Source: Paractinoplanes durhamensis
GTDB lineage: Bacteria; Actinomycetota; Actinomycetes; Mycobacteriales; Micromonosporaceae
DNA: 64,000 nucleotides
Assembly: GCF_016862175.1 (NCBI RefSeq)
Contig: NZ_BOML01000066.1
Coordinates: 61,074 to 125,073, forward strand
Direction: 5' to 3'
A program made the position numbers and the translations under genes. Shown piece by piece: positions 42,286 through 50,782 of this stretch (position 1 is its first letter; every line of letters begins with the position of its first letter). The notes beneath the pieces were generated by a model, which was given only the letters and a program-made list of their open reading frames with translations, was not told where the DNA came from and ran no database searches.

Positions 42286-42759
42286 ATGAGTTCCGTATCA
42301 TCTTCGGAGGCGCGTCACCGCCGCCGGCTCACCAACGGCGTCAAGCAGGCGCTGCGCGAGACCACCGTGCGGCTGGCGTCGCTGAACCACCAGGTCAGCG
42401 GCAAGTTGGGGCTGCGCGACATCGACTACGACTGCCTCAACCTGCTCAACATGCACGGCCCGATCGGCCCGGGCGCGCTCGCCAAGCTGGCCGGCGTGCA
42501 CCCGGCGACGATGACCGGCGTCCTGGATCGCCTGGAGAAGGCCGGCTGGGTGGCCCGCGACCGCGATCCGGCCGATCGCCGGGCCACCGTGCTCAGCGTG
42601 CGGCGCGAGCGCGGCGCCGAGGTGGTCGCGCTCTACGCGAGCGCGAACGCCGCGATGGACGACATCTGCGACGCCTACACCCCGGAGCAACTCGCGGTGA
42701 TCACCGACTTCCTGCACCGCGCGGCCGAGGCCGGCCTGAAGGCAACCCAAGAGCTTTAA
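42286..42759 (+). CDS. MarR family regulator
   Basis: 157 aa. The winged HTH has GPIGPGALAKLAGVHPATMTGVLDRLEKAGWV (in part) and the wing RDPADRRATVLSV, flanked by dimerisation helices. It probably represses itself and the divergent oxidoreductase through the palindrome at 42243-42262. Ligand unknown. Confidence 0.88.
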   Translation: MSSVSSSEARHRRRLTNGVKQALRETTVRLASLNHQVSGKLGLRDIDYDCLNLLNMHGPIGPGALAKLAGVHPATMTGVLDRLEKAGWVARDRDPADRRATVLSVRRERGAEVVALYASANAAMDDICDAYTPEQLAVITDFLHRAAEAGLKATQEL

Positions 42760-42846
42760 GACCTTCTTGATGTACGCGTGGCAACTTCCACAACCGCAGC
42801 GCGGCAGCTCCCAGCTGCTCATGTACAGGCTGTTAACCTCGCGATC

Positions 42847-43716
42847 GTGAGCGACGAGAACGACGGAACACGGATCATCGGCGGCCGCAAATTCGATTTC
42901 GCCCGCCAGGTCGCGGTGATGGCGATCGTGAACCGGACACCCGACTCGTTCCACGACCGGGGCAGCACGTTCGCCCTCGACCGGGCCCTGGAGCGGGTCG
43001 CGCAGGCGTCCGCCGAGGGTGCCGACTGGATCGACATCGGCGGCGTCCCGTTCGCCCCCGGCCCCGAGGTGAGCGCGGCCGAGGAGATCGACCGGGTGCT
43101 ACCGGTGGTGACCGCGGCCCGCGACCTGGCGGTGGTCTCGGTCGACACGTTCCGCCCCGAGGTGGCCCGCGCGGTGATCGCGGCCGGCGCCGGCGTCATC
43201 AACGACACCTCCGGCCTGCGCGACCCGGCGATGGCCGACGCGGTGGCCGGCACCGACGCCCAGCTGGTGATCACGCACAGCCTGGCCGCCCCGCGCACCC
43301 CGTGGCCGAGCCCGCAGTATCAGGACGTGACCGCCGAGGTCGGCGCGTTCCTGCGGCAGCGGGTCGAGCTGGCGCTGTCCCGGGGCGTGCGCGCCGACCA
43401 GATCATCATCGATCCCGGCCACGACCTGAACAAGAACACCCACCACACCCTCGATGTCACCCGCCGCCTCGACGAGATCGCCGCGATCGGCTATCCGCTG
43501 CTGGCCGCGGTGAGCAACAAGGACTTCATCGGCGAGACCCTGGACGCCGCCCAGCAGGACCGCCTGTCCGGCACCCTGGCCGCGGTGGTCTTCTGCATCA
43601 TGCGCGGCGCCCGCATCGTCCGGGTGCACGACGTGGCCGCATCGGTGGACGCCGTCCGGATGACCGAGGCCATGCTCGGCTGGCGCGAACCCGTCTACAC
43701 CAGGCACAACATCTAG
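42847..43716 (+). CDS. folP2: Dihydropteroate synthase homologue, FolP2 type
   Basis: 289 aa TIM barrel. The signature MAIVNRTPDSFHDRGSTF (in part) is the FolP2 form rather than the NVTPDSFSDGG of the folate enzyme; IIIDPGHDLNKNTHHTL and SNKDFIGETL follow. In Mycobacterium tuberculosis the FolP2-type paralogue lacks dihydropteroate synthase activity, so the reaction here is uncertain. No other folate gene is adjacent. The start is probably GTG 42847 (VSDENDGTRIIGG) rather than 42778, and no Shine-Dalgarno sequence is seen. The stop overlaps the convergent TetR stop. Confidence 0.8.
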   Translation: MSDENDGTRIIGGRKFDFARQVAVMAIVNRTPDSFHDRGSTFALDRALERVAQASAEGADWIDIGGVPFAPGPEVSAAEEIDRVLPVVTAARDLAVVSVDTFRPEVARAVIAAGAGVINDTSGLRDPAMADAVAGTDAQLVITHSLAAPRTPWPSPQYQDVTAEVGAFLRQRVELALSRGVRADQIIIDPGHDLNKNTHHTLDVTRRLDEIAAIGYPLLAAVSNKDFIGETLDAAQQDRLSGTLAAVVFCIMRGARIVRVHDVAASVDAVRMTEAMLGWREPVYTRHNI

Positions 43717-44261
43717 CCTTTGTGCGCCCAGGTGGCCATCAGGTCGGTCATCCAGGGCTGCTGCGGGACCGGGTCGGGGCCGATCACGTGCATCGCGCCC
43801 AGGCAGGTGAGCAGCATGCCGACCGAGAAGAACTCGCGCGCCTCGGTTGAACTGACCCCGGTCACCTCGCGCACGGTCTCGTAGAGCCGCCCGAAACAGG
43901 CCCGCACCGGGTCGCCGATCGCCGGGTCGGCCGCGGCGGTGAACCCGTGCAGCAGCAGCACGATCAGCTCCCGCTCGGCCAGCAGCTGGTCGTAGGCGTC
44001 GCCGAGCGAGGCCAGGGTCGGCTCGACCGCGGCCGCCTCCCGGAACTTCGCCTCGATCCGGTCGCCGGCATGATTGACCGCCGCGAGGAACAGCTCCTGC
44101 TTGGTGCGGAAGATCCGGATCACGTACGGCTGGGAGACACCGGCCAGGCGAGCGACCTGGTCGGTGGTGGTGCCGGCGTAACCGCCGAGGCTGAACGCGG
44201 TGACGGCGGCGGTCACGAGCTGCTCGTGCCGTTCCTCCGCGGTGAGACGGGTGCGGGTCAT
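43713..44261 (-). CDS. TetR family regulator
   Basis: 182 aa. N-terminal HTH (about 10-58: VTAAVTAFSLGGYAGTTTDQVA, in part; GVSQPYVIRIFRTKQELF), then a helical ligand domain. It is divergent from an MFS exporter gene. Two identical palindromes in the shared promoter are its likely operators, so it should repress the pump until a toxic ligand binds. Confidence 0.9.
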   Translation of the reverse strand: MTRTRLTAEERHEQLVTAAVTAFSLGGYAGTTTDQVARLAGVSQPYVIRIFRTKQELFLAAVNHAGDRIEAKFREAAAVEPTLASLGDAYDQLLAERELIVLLLHGFTAAADPAIGDPVRACFGRLYETVREVTGVSSTEAREFFSVGMLLTCLGAMHVIGPDPVPQQPWMTDLMATWAHKG

Positions 44262-44263
44262 GG

Positions 44264-44318
44264 TTGACAGGTTATCAGTCGATAACTAACGTGGATCTCG
44301 TAGTTATCAGTCGATAAC
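44264..44318. promoter_or_regulatory. TetR/MFS promoter with two identical operators
   Basis: GTTATC-AGTC-GATAAC occurs at 44271-44286 and 44303-44318, 32 bp apart (three helical turns). On the plus strand TTGACA (44264-44269), a 17-bp spacer and TAACGT (44287-44292) form a promoter whose spacer is filled exactly by operator 1. Operator 2 lies just past the expected transcription start, before the MFS ATG at 44340. Confidence 0.8.
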
Positions 44319-44339
44319 AACTTTCTTGGGGAGCACCCG

Positions 44340-45752
44340 ATGTCCACCACCGCCGTACACCCGAAGGCCGCAACGCCTCCCGCTCAGCGCAAGCCTCGCC
44401 CGCTGGCGGCGGTCCTCGCCGCCGTGGGCATCCCGACCTTCATGGTCACCCTCGACAACCTCGTGGTGAGCACGGCGCTGCCGGTGATCAAGGAGGACCT
44501 GGGCGCCTCCCTCACCGACCTGCAGTGGTTCGTCAACGCCTACACGCTGCCGTTCGCCGCGTTCCTGCTGACCGCCGCGGCGCTGGGTGACCGGATCGGC
44601 CGCCGCCGGATGTTCCTGGCCGGCATCACCGTCTTCACCCTGGCGTCGGCGGCCGCCGGCCTGGCCACCGAGAGCTGGCAGCTGACCCTGGCCCGGGCGA
44701 TCCAGGGCCTGGGCGGCGCCGCCGTCGCCCCCCTTGCACTGACCCTGCTCGCCCAGGCCGTCCCCGACCGCTTGCGCACCGCGGCGGTCGGCGCGTGGGG
44801 CGGCATCAGCGGCCTCGGCGTCGCGGTCGGCCCGGTGGTCGGCGGCGCGGTCGTCGAAGGCCTCGACTGGCACTGGATCTTCTGGCTGAACGTCCCGGTC
44901 GGCGTCGTCGCCGTCATCCTGGCCGTCACCGTGCTCGACGAGTCCCGCGGCGGCGCCCGCCGGCTCGACCCGCTCGGCCTGCTCCTGTCGGCCGGCGGCA
45001 TGCTGCTGCTGATCTGGGGCATCGTCGACGGCCCCGACCACGGCTGGACCTCGGCCCGGGTCCTCGGCATGCTGATCACCGGCGCGGTCCTGATGACGTC
45101 GTTCCTGCTCTGGCAGGCCCGCAACACCACCCCGATGCTGCCGCTCAGCCTGTTCCGCACCCGCGGCTTCAGCCTGGTCAACATCGTCACCCTGACCTTC
45201 TCGGCCGGCACCTTCGGCGCGGTGTTCCTGCTGGCCCAGTTCTTCCAGGTGGTGCAGGGCCTGAGCCCGCTCGACTCGGGCCTGCGCACCCTGCCGTGGA
45301 CGATGGCCCCGATGATCGTGGCCCCGCTGGCCGGCATCTTCGGCGACCGCCTAGGCCAGCGAAACCTGATCTTCGCGGGCCAGGTCCTGCTGGCCGGCGC
45401 GATCCTCTGGATGGGCCTGGCCACCACCGCCACCGTCAGCTACTCCGACCTGGTGATCGCGTTCGCGATGGCCGGCGTCGGGATGGGCCTGACCTTCGCC
45501 CCGATCAGCACGATGGCCCTGGCCAGCGTCACCGAACAGCAGCGCGGCGTGGCATCGGGCGCCAACAACACCATCCGCGAACTGGGCGTCGCGGCCGGCG
45601 TGGCCGTCCTGGCCTCGGTCTTCAGCTCCTACGGCGGCTACACCACCCACCAGACCTTCGTCGACGGCCTGCGCCCGGCCGTCTTCGTCGGAGCCGCCAT
45701 CGTCGCCGCCGGCGCCGTGGCCGCCCTGTGGCTCCCCCGCCGCCCGGCCTGA
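44340..45752 (+). CDS. MFS drug exporter, DHA2 (EmrB/QacA) family
   Basis: 470 aa, about 14 membrane helices. Motifs: LDNLVVSTALPVI in helix 1 (motif D1), GDRIGRRRMFL (motif A), and GISGLGVAVGPVVGG (motif C, antiporter). It should export hydrophobic drugs by proton antiport. TTGGGGAG precedes the ATG. It is controlled by the divergent TetR protein, judging by the paired operators, and followed by a strong terminator. Confidence 0.92.
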   Translation: MSTTAVHPKAATPPAQRKPRPLAAVLAAVGIPTFMVTLDNLVVSTALPVIKEDLGASLTDLQWFVNAYTLPFAAFLLTAAALGDRIGRRRMFLAGITVFTLASAAAGLATESWQLTLARAIQGLGGAAVAPLALTLLAQAVPDRLRTAAVGAWGGISGLGVAVGPVVGGAVVEGLDWHWIFWLNVPVGVVAVILAVTVLDESRGGARRLDPLGLLLSAGGMLLLIWGIVDGPDHGWTSARVLGMLITGAVLMTSFLLWQARNTTPMLPLSLFRTRGFSLVNIVTLTFSAGTFGAVFLLAQFFQVVQGLSPLDSGLRTLPWTMAPMIVAPLAGIFGDRLGQRNLIFAGQVLLAGAILWMGLATTATVSYSDLVIAFAMAGVGMGLTFAPISTMALASVTEQQRGVASGANNTIRELGVAAGVAVLASVFSSYGGYTTHQTFVDGLRPAVFVGAAIVAAGAVAALWLPRRPA

Positions 45753-45773
45753 CACCCCACCACCGGAGGAAAA

Positions 45774-45806
45774 CAGCGACGCAGCCACCACCCGGCTGCG
45801 TCGCTG
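45774..45806 (+). terminator. Terminator after the MFS gene
   Basis: A perfect 13-bp stem CAGCGACGCAGCC (45774-45786) with its complement at 45794-45806 closes a 7-nt loop 22 bp after the MFS stop. No T tract. Confidence 0.85.
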
Positions 45807-45845
45807 CCGCACGTGAAGGATGTTCCGCCGGCTTCGCCCATCAGC

Positions 45846-46054
45846 GCAGTCACTGCCGCCACCCACGCTGAGCGACGGATACAGCTGGGACGCCATGCCC
45901 GCCACCCTGCCCACCCGCCGTCACTGCCACCGCCAAGGCTGGGCGACAGGTCCAGCTGCGACGCCATCCCCGCCCCTGCCCACCCGCCGTCACTGCCACC
46001 GCCAAGGCTGGGCGGCAGGCCCAGCTGGGACGCTATGCCCGTCCGTGCCCACCC
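45846..46054. repeat. Three tandem copies of a ~70-bp repeat
   Basis: Copies start at 45846, 45917 and 45986 (71- and 69-bp steps), each beginning GC(A/C)GTCACTGCC and ending CTGCCCACCC or similar; a partial fourth begins at about 46055. Copies 2 and 3 are nearly identical, copy 1 more diverged. Internal AGCTGGGACGC(C/T)ATGCCC is the best conserved core. Confidence 0.75.
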
Positions 46055-46418
46055 ACGGTTGCTGCCGCCGCCCGCACCCGGGCCGCTCGTGCCCGCGCAC
46101 TCTGCGCCCGCGCCCGCCAGCCCGGGCCTACGCTGCGCGCCGCGCCTTTCCGTAACCAGCTACCGACCTTGAAGACTTGCTGTTCGGTCCGGACGGCAAG
46201 TCCACAAGATCTAGCCGAACCGGGCCGTCGACGCCGGATATATGCGGCATGCCGGTCTATCGGGCGCCGACCCTGGTCACGATGTGGAAGGAATCCCATC
46301 ATGCAGGCGCCAGTCCACGAGGCTGGACGATGCCCGCGACCCGTCACTGTTCGCATGGCTTCGGCCGAACGTCGCGCAGGTCAGGCGGTTGCTCAAAGAT
46401 CGGCCGGAGCCGGAGCTA

Positions 46419-46586
46419 CCGACTTCGCGGAAATTGGGGTCTCGCCCCGGCAGCCAGCGGCCGACATCCAGGGAAACGGGCTCTCCTCGCACGCCCAAGG
46501 CCCCGACATCAAGAAAATCGAAAATCCTGACCCGCGTGCACAGGCCGCAATCAAGGAAATCGGGCCAGGAAGCCTGCCTCACTTCG
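46419..46586. repeat. Four tandem copies of a 42-bp repeat
   Basis: Units start at 46419, 46461, 46503 and 46545, exactly 42 bp apart. The conserved part is CCGACATCNAGGAAA-x-CGGG; the remaining half varies. A 42-bp period keeps reading frame (14 codons), but no real gene is evident. Confidence 0.65.
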
Positions 46587-46686
46587 GCACGCGATCACCA
46601 TCGCCACCATCCTCATGAAACATCGCGAATGCGGCTTCCCGAAAGACGCCCTGCGATCCAGCACATCCGGCCCGTCGACATATCGC

Positions 46687-46735
46687 CTGACAGACGGCAT
46701 CGGCTGACAGACGGCATCGGCTGACAGACGGCATC
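46687..46735. repeat. Three tandem copies of a 17-bp repeat
   Basis: CTGACAGACGGCATCGG is repeated at 46687 and 46704, with a third copy at 46721 lacking the last two bases. Copies are identical, so the expansion is recent. Confidence 0.8.
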
Positions 46736-46822
46736 AACCCGGCGCAGCAACCAGCTGAACAGTTACGCGACCGGCGACCACTATGCGGAAGGGTGCGCAT
46801 TGCAGGCGTGCGAAACCGGCGC

Positions 46823-47818
46823 TCAGAGCTGGAACGGATCCCAGTGCGCCGCATAGCGCAGCAGCGAGCGGGCCAGATCCGGGTGGGCGGCCGCCCAGCG
46901 GGTGTCGAACAGGAACCACTGGTCGTACCCGAAGAAGTCGTCGATGTGCCGGGCGACCTGGACGATGTGCGGATCGGCGCTGATCAGCGACCTGGGGTTG
47001 TCCTTGCCCAGGTCGGCCGGCGAGGGGTCGTAGCCGGCCAGCCCGGCGTATCGCCGGAGCGCCGACTCCGCATTCGCGTCGCCGGGCGGGGATTCCGGCG
47101 GCGGACCGGTTGTCGCCGCACTCGTTGCGGCATGCGTTCGCGACGGCGGCCCGCTCGGAGGTTCGACCAGGGCGCGCAGGAGTCGCGCGTCGGCGACCCT
47201 GTGGTCGTCAACACCGCGCAGATACCCGGCGAGCTCCGGCAGCAGACCGGGGAAGACCATGGCCCCGGCCAGGTCCAGGTTGGTCCCGGTTTCGTGATGC
47301 GGCCAGGACAGCCGGACCGAATAGACCCGATCCGGCCCGGCCGGAGGCGCGATACGGACCGGCACGCCGGGGTCGAACTCCGCCCCGGCCGGTGCCGCAC
47401 CGGCCGGCAGCGGCCAGGAGTCGTGCAGCAGGTAGGCGAGCCGGTCGGGCGAGGCGGCGACGGCCTCGTCGTCGATGAAGTAGTAGGCCAGGTCCACCTC
47501 GTCGTCGTCGGTGCGCACCCGCAGGGCGTGCTCGCCGAGCCGGATGCAGTCCTCCGGCTCGCCCTCGACCCACAGGTGTTCGTGGAGCAACTCGCGCAGC
47601 TCGTCGACGGTGTCCGGCGGCGACAGGCTCTGCTCGCGGGCCTCCTCGAAGATCGAATCGAGGCCGTACACGTCGCCGCCCAGCTCGCTCTCGACCCAGC
47701 CCTCCGGATCGTCGAAGTCCCAGCCGCGGCGGAACCAATCGAGCACGGTCGCGTCGGGCAGGGTGACGACCCGTTTGCTGAACGGCGTCTCGTCCCGCCA
47801 GCGACACACGAAGCGCAT
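46823..47818 (-). CDS. Hypothetical protein
   Basis: 331 aa, acidic, soluble, no recognised domain. It starts MRFVCRWRDETPFSKRVVTL at ATG 47818, 30 bp from the divergent methyltransferase start; a longer frame to 48583 would be antisense of that gene. It has many Trp/Asp-rich motifs (DWFRRGWDFDDPEGWV, FFGYDQWFLFDTRW) and a low-complexity Pro/Ala/Thr insert near 225-255. Codon use and GC are like the neighbours, which supports a real gene. Confidence 0.7.
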   Translation of the reverse strand: MRFVCRWRDETPFSKRVVTLPDATVLDWFRRGWDFDDPEGWVESELGGDVYGLDSIFEEAREQSLSPPDTVDELRELLHEHLWVEGEPEDCIRLGEHALRVRTDDDEVDLAYYFIDDEAVAASPDRLAYLLHDSWPLPAGAAPAGAEFDPGVPVRIAPPAGPDRVYSVRLSWPHHETGTNLDLAGAMVFPGLLPELAGYLRGVDDHRVADARLLRALVEPPSGPPSRTHAATSAATTGPPPESPPGDANAESALRRYAGLAGYDPSPADLGKDNPRSLISADPHIVQVARHIDDFFGYDQWFLFDTRWAAAHPDLARSLLRYAAHWDPFQL

Positions 47819-47848
47819 GCGACCGACCCTAGGCCTACGGTGGAGTTC

Positions 47849-48613
47849 ATGACGGCGGATCTCTTCGACGCGGCGGCCATGTACGAGGACGACTATCTGC
47901 ACTTCTTTGCGAAAGGTGCCGCGCCGACGCACGGGCCGCTGGTCGGCACGGCGCACTCCGATGCCGCCGGGCTCGTCTGGGGGCTGCTCGGGCTGGAGCC
48001 CGGGATGAGCGTGCTCGATGTGGGCTGCGGGCACGGTGTCATGGCCCGCGCCCTTGCCGCGCGCGGGTGCCGGGTCACCGGGCTCGACTCGTCGGCGGTG
48101 TTCCTCGATCGGGCCGGAAGAGACGGGGCGGCCGACATCGACTACGTCCTCGGGGACATGCGGGCGCTTCCGGACTGGACGGACCGGTTCGATCGGGTGG
48201 TCAACTGGAACACCGCGTTCGGCTACTTCGACGACGACACCAACCGGGCGGTGCTGCGGGAGATGGCGCGGGTGCTGCGGCCGGGCGGGCGGATCGCGAT
48301 GGATCTCGACAATCTGGTGAAGTTCCTGGCGTCGTACACGCCGTCCCGGGTCACCGCGGCCCTCGACAACGGGGACATGCTCGTCGACCGGCACCACCTC
48401 GACCCGCTGACCGGGCGCTTCGAGGTCGAGCGCACGGTCATCCGCGATGGGCGTACCCGCACATTGGTCTTTTTGAAGCGGCTCTTCGGTTTTCCCGAGC
48501 TGCGCGACTGGTTCGGCGAGGCGGGCTTCGGTGCGGTCGGCGGCTTCGGCGAGGACGGAAAAGGGCTGACCGCGGAGCATCACCGGATGGTGGTGACCGC
48601 CGCGTTACAGTGA
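47849..48613 (+). CDS. Class I SAM-dependent methyltransferase
   Basis: 254 aa. Motif I is VLDVGCGHG (56-64), followed by acidic GLDSS at the end of strand 2, GDMRALP, and ARVLRPGGRIAMDLDN. Substrate unknown. ATG 47849 follows GGTGGAG. It lies 4 bp before the ECF sigma factor gene and may be co-transcribed with it. Confidence 0.9.
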   Translation: MTADLFDAAAMYEDDYLHFFAKGAAPTHGPLVGTAHSDAAGLVWGLLGLEPGMSVLDVGCGHGVMARALAARGCRVTGLDSSAVFLDRAGRDGAADIDYVLGDMRALPDWTDRFDRVVNWNTAFGYFDDDTNRAVLREMARVLRPGGRIAMDLDNLVKFLASYTPSRVTAALDNGDMLVDRHHLDPLTGRFEVERTVIRDGRTRTLVFLKRLFGFPELRDWFGEAGFGAVGGFGEDGKGLTAEHHRMVVTAALQ

Positions 48614-48617
48614 CGGC

Positions 48618-49562
48618 GTGGCGGTCAGTTCGCGCGAGATCGATCTCTTCGAGCGGTTCCGGCCTCGCCTGGAGGCGATCGCATACCGCCTGCTGGGCTC
48701 GGCGGGCGACGCCGAGGATGCCGTGCAGGACACCTTCCTGCGCTGGCAGGCGGCCCGGCGCGAGCACATCGAGGTGCCCGAGGCGTGGCTGACCAAGGCC
48801 CTCACCAACGTCTGCCTCAACCAGCTCACCTCGGCGCGGGCCCGGCGCGAGACGTACGTCGGGCAGTGGCTGCCGGAGCCGGTGCTGGCCGGTGACCGGA
48901 TGCTCGGGCCGGCCGAGACGGCCGAGCAGCGCGAGTCGGTGTCGATCGCCGTGCTCACCCTGATGGAGCGGCTCTCCCCCAACGAGCGCGCGGTGTACGT
49001 GCTGCGCGAGGCGTTCGGCTACTCGCACGCCGAGATCGCGGTGCTGCTCGACCTCAGCGAGGCGAACTGCCAGCAGGTCTACCACCGGGCCAAGCAGCAC
49101 GTCGCCACGGACCGGGCCCATGTCCGGGCCGACGCGGCCGCGGCCCGGAAGATCGTCGAGGAGTTCCTGGCCGCGACGCTCAGCGGCGACGTCGAGCCGC
49201 TGCTGAAGCTGCTCACCGACGACGCGGTCAGCATCGCCGACGGCGGCGGCCACGTCCCGGCCCGCACCACCCCGCTGATCGGGGCGCTCGGCATCGCCCG
49301 CCTGCTGCGCAAGTTCGTGAAGCCGGAGGTCTTCGGGCGCTTCATCACCGGCGACAGCTACGCCATGCACGCCGCCGAGGTCAACGGCGGCCCGGCGCTG
49401 CTGGTCGCCGTCGACGACCGGATCGTCAGCGTCATCTCCCTCGAGGTCGACGGCGACCACATCGCCGGCCTGCTGATCCAGGCCAACCCGGAGAAGCTGG
49501 CCCGCTTCAACGAAAGCTGGGCCGCGGAAGAGCGCGGCGAGCCACTCGCCCGGGACTGGTGA
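48618..49562 (+). CDS. ECF41-type RNA polymerase sigma factor (SigJ-like)
   Basis: 314 aa. Sigma region 2 (FERFRPRLEAIAYRLLGSAGDAEDAVQ, in part) and region 4 (RLSPNERAVYVLREAFGYSHAEIA, in part) are followed by a SnoaL-like C-terminal domain. The group signatures WLPEPV in the linker and DGGG (DGGGHVPA) in the C-terminal domain place it in ECF41, where the SnoaL-like domain replaces an anti-sigma factor. GTG start. The next gene is an NDH-2-like oxidoreductase, fitting the usual ECF41 link to a redox or COE-type target gene. Confidence 0.9.
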   Translation: MAVSSREIDLFERFRPRLEAIAYRLLGSAGDAEDAVQDTFLRWQAARREHIEVPEAWLTKALTNVCLNQLTSARARRETYVGQWLPEPVLAGDRMLGPAETAEQRESVSIAVLTLMERLSPNERAVYVLREAFGYSHAEIAVLLDLSEANCQQVYHRAKQHVATDRAHVRADAAAARKIVEEFLAATLSGDVEPLLKLLTDDAVSIADGGGHVPARTTPLIGALGIARLLRKFVKPEVFGRFITGDSYAMHAAEVNGGPALLVAVDDRIVSVISLEVDGDHIAGLLIQANPEKLARFNESWAAEERGEPLARDW

Positions 49563-49581
49563 CCCAGGTCATAGCCGCGCC

Positions 49582-49603
49582 TGTCAGGAATCGCGCCGCC
49601 GTC
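49582..49603 (+). promoter_or_regulatory. Possible ECF41 target promoter
   Basis: TGTCA (49582-49586) and CGTC (49600-49603) upstream of the oxidoreductase resemble the ECF41 -35 and -10 elements, but the spacer is shorter than usual for this group. It is a candidate only. Confidence 0.35.
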
Positions 49604-49645
49604 CGGTTCAAGGACCGAGCGCACCTCACCCGACAGGAGTGACCC

Positions 49646-50782
49646 ATGAAGCACCGCATCGTCGTCCTGGGCGCCGGCTACACCGGCGCCCACGCCGCCG
49701 GCCGCCTGGCCCGTCGCCTGCACCCGCACGACGTCGAGATCACCCTGGTCAACGCCGAACCCGACTTCGTCGAGCGGGTCCGCCTGCACCAGCTCGCCAC
49801 CGGCCAGACCCTGCGGCCCCGCCCGCTGTCCGAGGTCTACGCGGGCACCGGCGTCACCGTCCGCGAGGCCCGGGTGACCGGCCTCGATCCCGACCGCAGG
49901 ACGGTCCAGCTGAGCGACGGCGAGCTTTCCTACGACACCCTCGTCTACGCCCTGGGCAGCACCGCCGCCGGACCGGAGGACGGCCACCACGTCGCGAGCC
50001 GGCCCGCCGCCCTGCGCCTGCGGGACCGGCTGGGTGAGCTGCCCGCCGGCGGGACCGTCCTGGTCGTGGGCGGCGGGCTGACCGGCATCGAGACCGTCAC
50101 CGAGATCGCCGAGAGCCGGCCGGACCTGCGGGTGTCGATCGCCACCCGGGGCGCCCTCGGCGACTGGCTGAGCGAGAAGGCCCAGCAGCACCTGCGCGGC
50201 GCCCTCGCCCGCCTGAACATCACCGTCCACGACGACACCGACATCACCGGCGACGGCGAGATCCGGGCCGACGTCACCGTCCGGACCGGCGGCTTCGCCG
50301 TCCACCCGATCGCCGCCGCGACCACCCTGCAGGTCACCGCCACCGGCCAGATCGAGGTGGACGGCACCATGCGCTCGGTCTCGCACCCCGACGTGTACGC
50401 GGTGGGCGACGCCGGTTTCGCGATCGGCGTCAACGGCAAGCCGCTGCGGATGGCCTGCGGGTCCGGCATCCCGATGGCGTGGCAGGCCGCCGACGCCCTG
50501 GCCGCCCGGCTGACCGGCCGGAAGGTGCCGGAGAGCCCGATCCCCTACTACACGCAGTGCATCAGCCTTGGCCGGCACGACGGCATCATCCAGCCGGTGA
50601 CCCGCGACGACCGGGCCAAGCCGTCCGCGATCACCGGCGGCCCGGCCGCCCGGATCAAGGAGCTGATCTGCGCCGGCGCGGCCTGGAGCATCGCCCACCC
50701 GACGGTCCTGCTGCCGGCCCGCCGCCGGCGACTGACCCCGGCCGCCGCTCAGGCGTCGGCGCAGGCCCCGTCGAGCTTCTGA
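49646..50782 (+). CDS. NAD(P)/FAD-dependent oxidoreductase (NDH-2-like)
   Basis: 378 aa. Two dinucleotide folds: IVVLGAGYTGAHAA at the N-terminus (FAD) and VLVVGGGLTGIETV in the middle (NAD(P)H). VYAVGDAGF is the second FAD motif. It resembles type II NADH dehydrogenases but has no evident C-terminal membrane amphipathic helix. CAGGAG precedes the ATG. It is likely the target of the ECF41 sigma factor upstream. Its last 34 bp overlap the convergent lipoprotein gene. Confidence 0.88.
   Translation: MKHRIVVLGAGYTGAHAAGRLARRLHPHDVEITLVNAEPDFVERVRLHQLATGQTLRPRPLSEVYAGTGVTVREARVTGLDPDRRTVQLSDGELSYDTLVYALGSTAAGPEDGHHVASRPAALRLRDRLGELPAGGTVLVVGGGLTGIETVTEIAESRPDLRVSIATRGALGDWLSEKAQQHLRGALARLNITVHDDTDITGDGEIRADVTVRTGGFAVHPIAAATTLQVTATGQIEVDGTMRSVSHPDVYAVGDAGFAIGVNGKPLRMACGSGIPMAWQAADALAARLTGRKVPESPIPYYTQCISLGRHDGIIQPVTRDDRAKPSAITGGPAARIKELICAGAAWSIAHPTVLLPARRRRLTPAAAQASAQAPSSF

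Larger units (their letters stand above)
45753..46822. other. Gene-free repeat island
   Basis: This 1070-bp stretch between the MFS gene and the convergent end of the next gene holds a terminator and three tandem-repeat families (about 70, 42 and 17 bp), listed separately. Open frames of up to 160 codons exist on both strands but overlap each other and show no family resemblance. It is the longest non-coding stretch in the window. Confidence 0.7.

Noticed and set aside
46242..46724. 160-codon open frame over the 42-bp repeats
   Set aside because: Overlapping frames of similar length exist on both strands; there is no ribosome binding site or family resemblance, and the 14-residue periodicity is explained by the DNA repeat.
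45846..46735. CRISPR array
   Set aside because: The repeats are directly tandem with no unique spacers of constant length, repeat units differ between families, and no cas gene is present.
46823..48583. 586-codon minus-strand frame extending the hypothetical protein
   Set aside because: The part above 47818 is antisense to a methyltransferase with clear SAM motifs.
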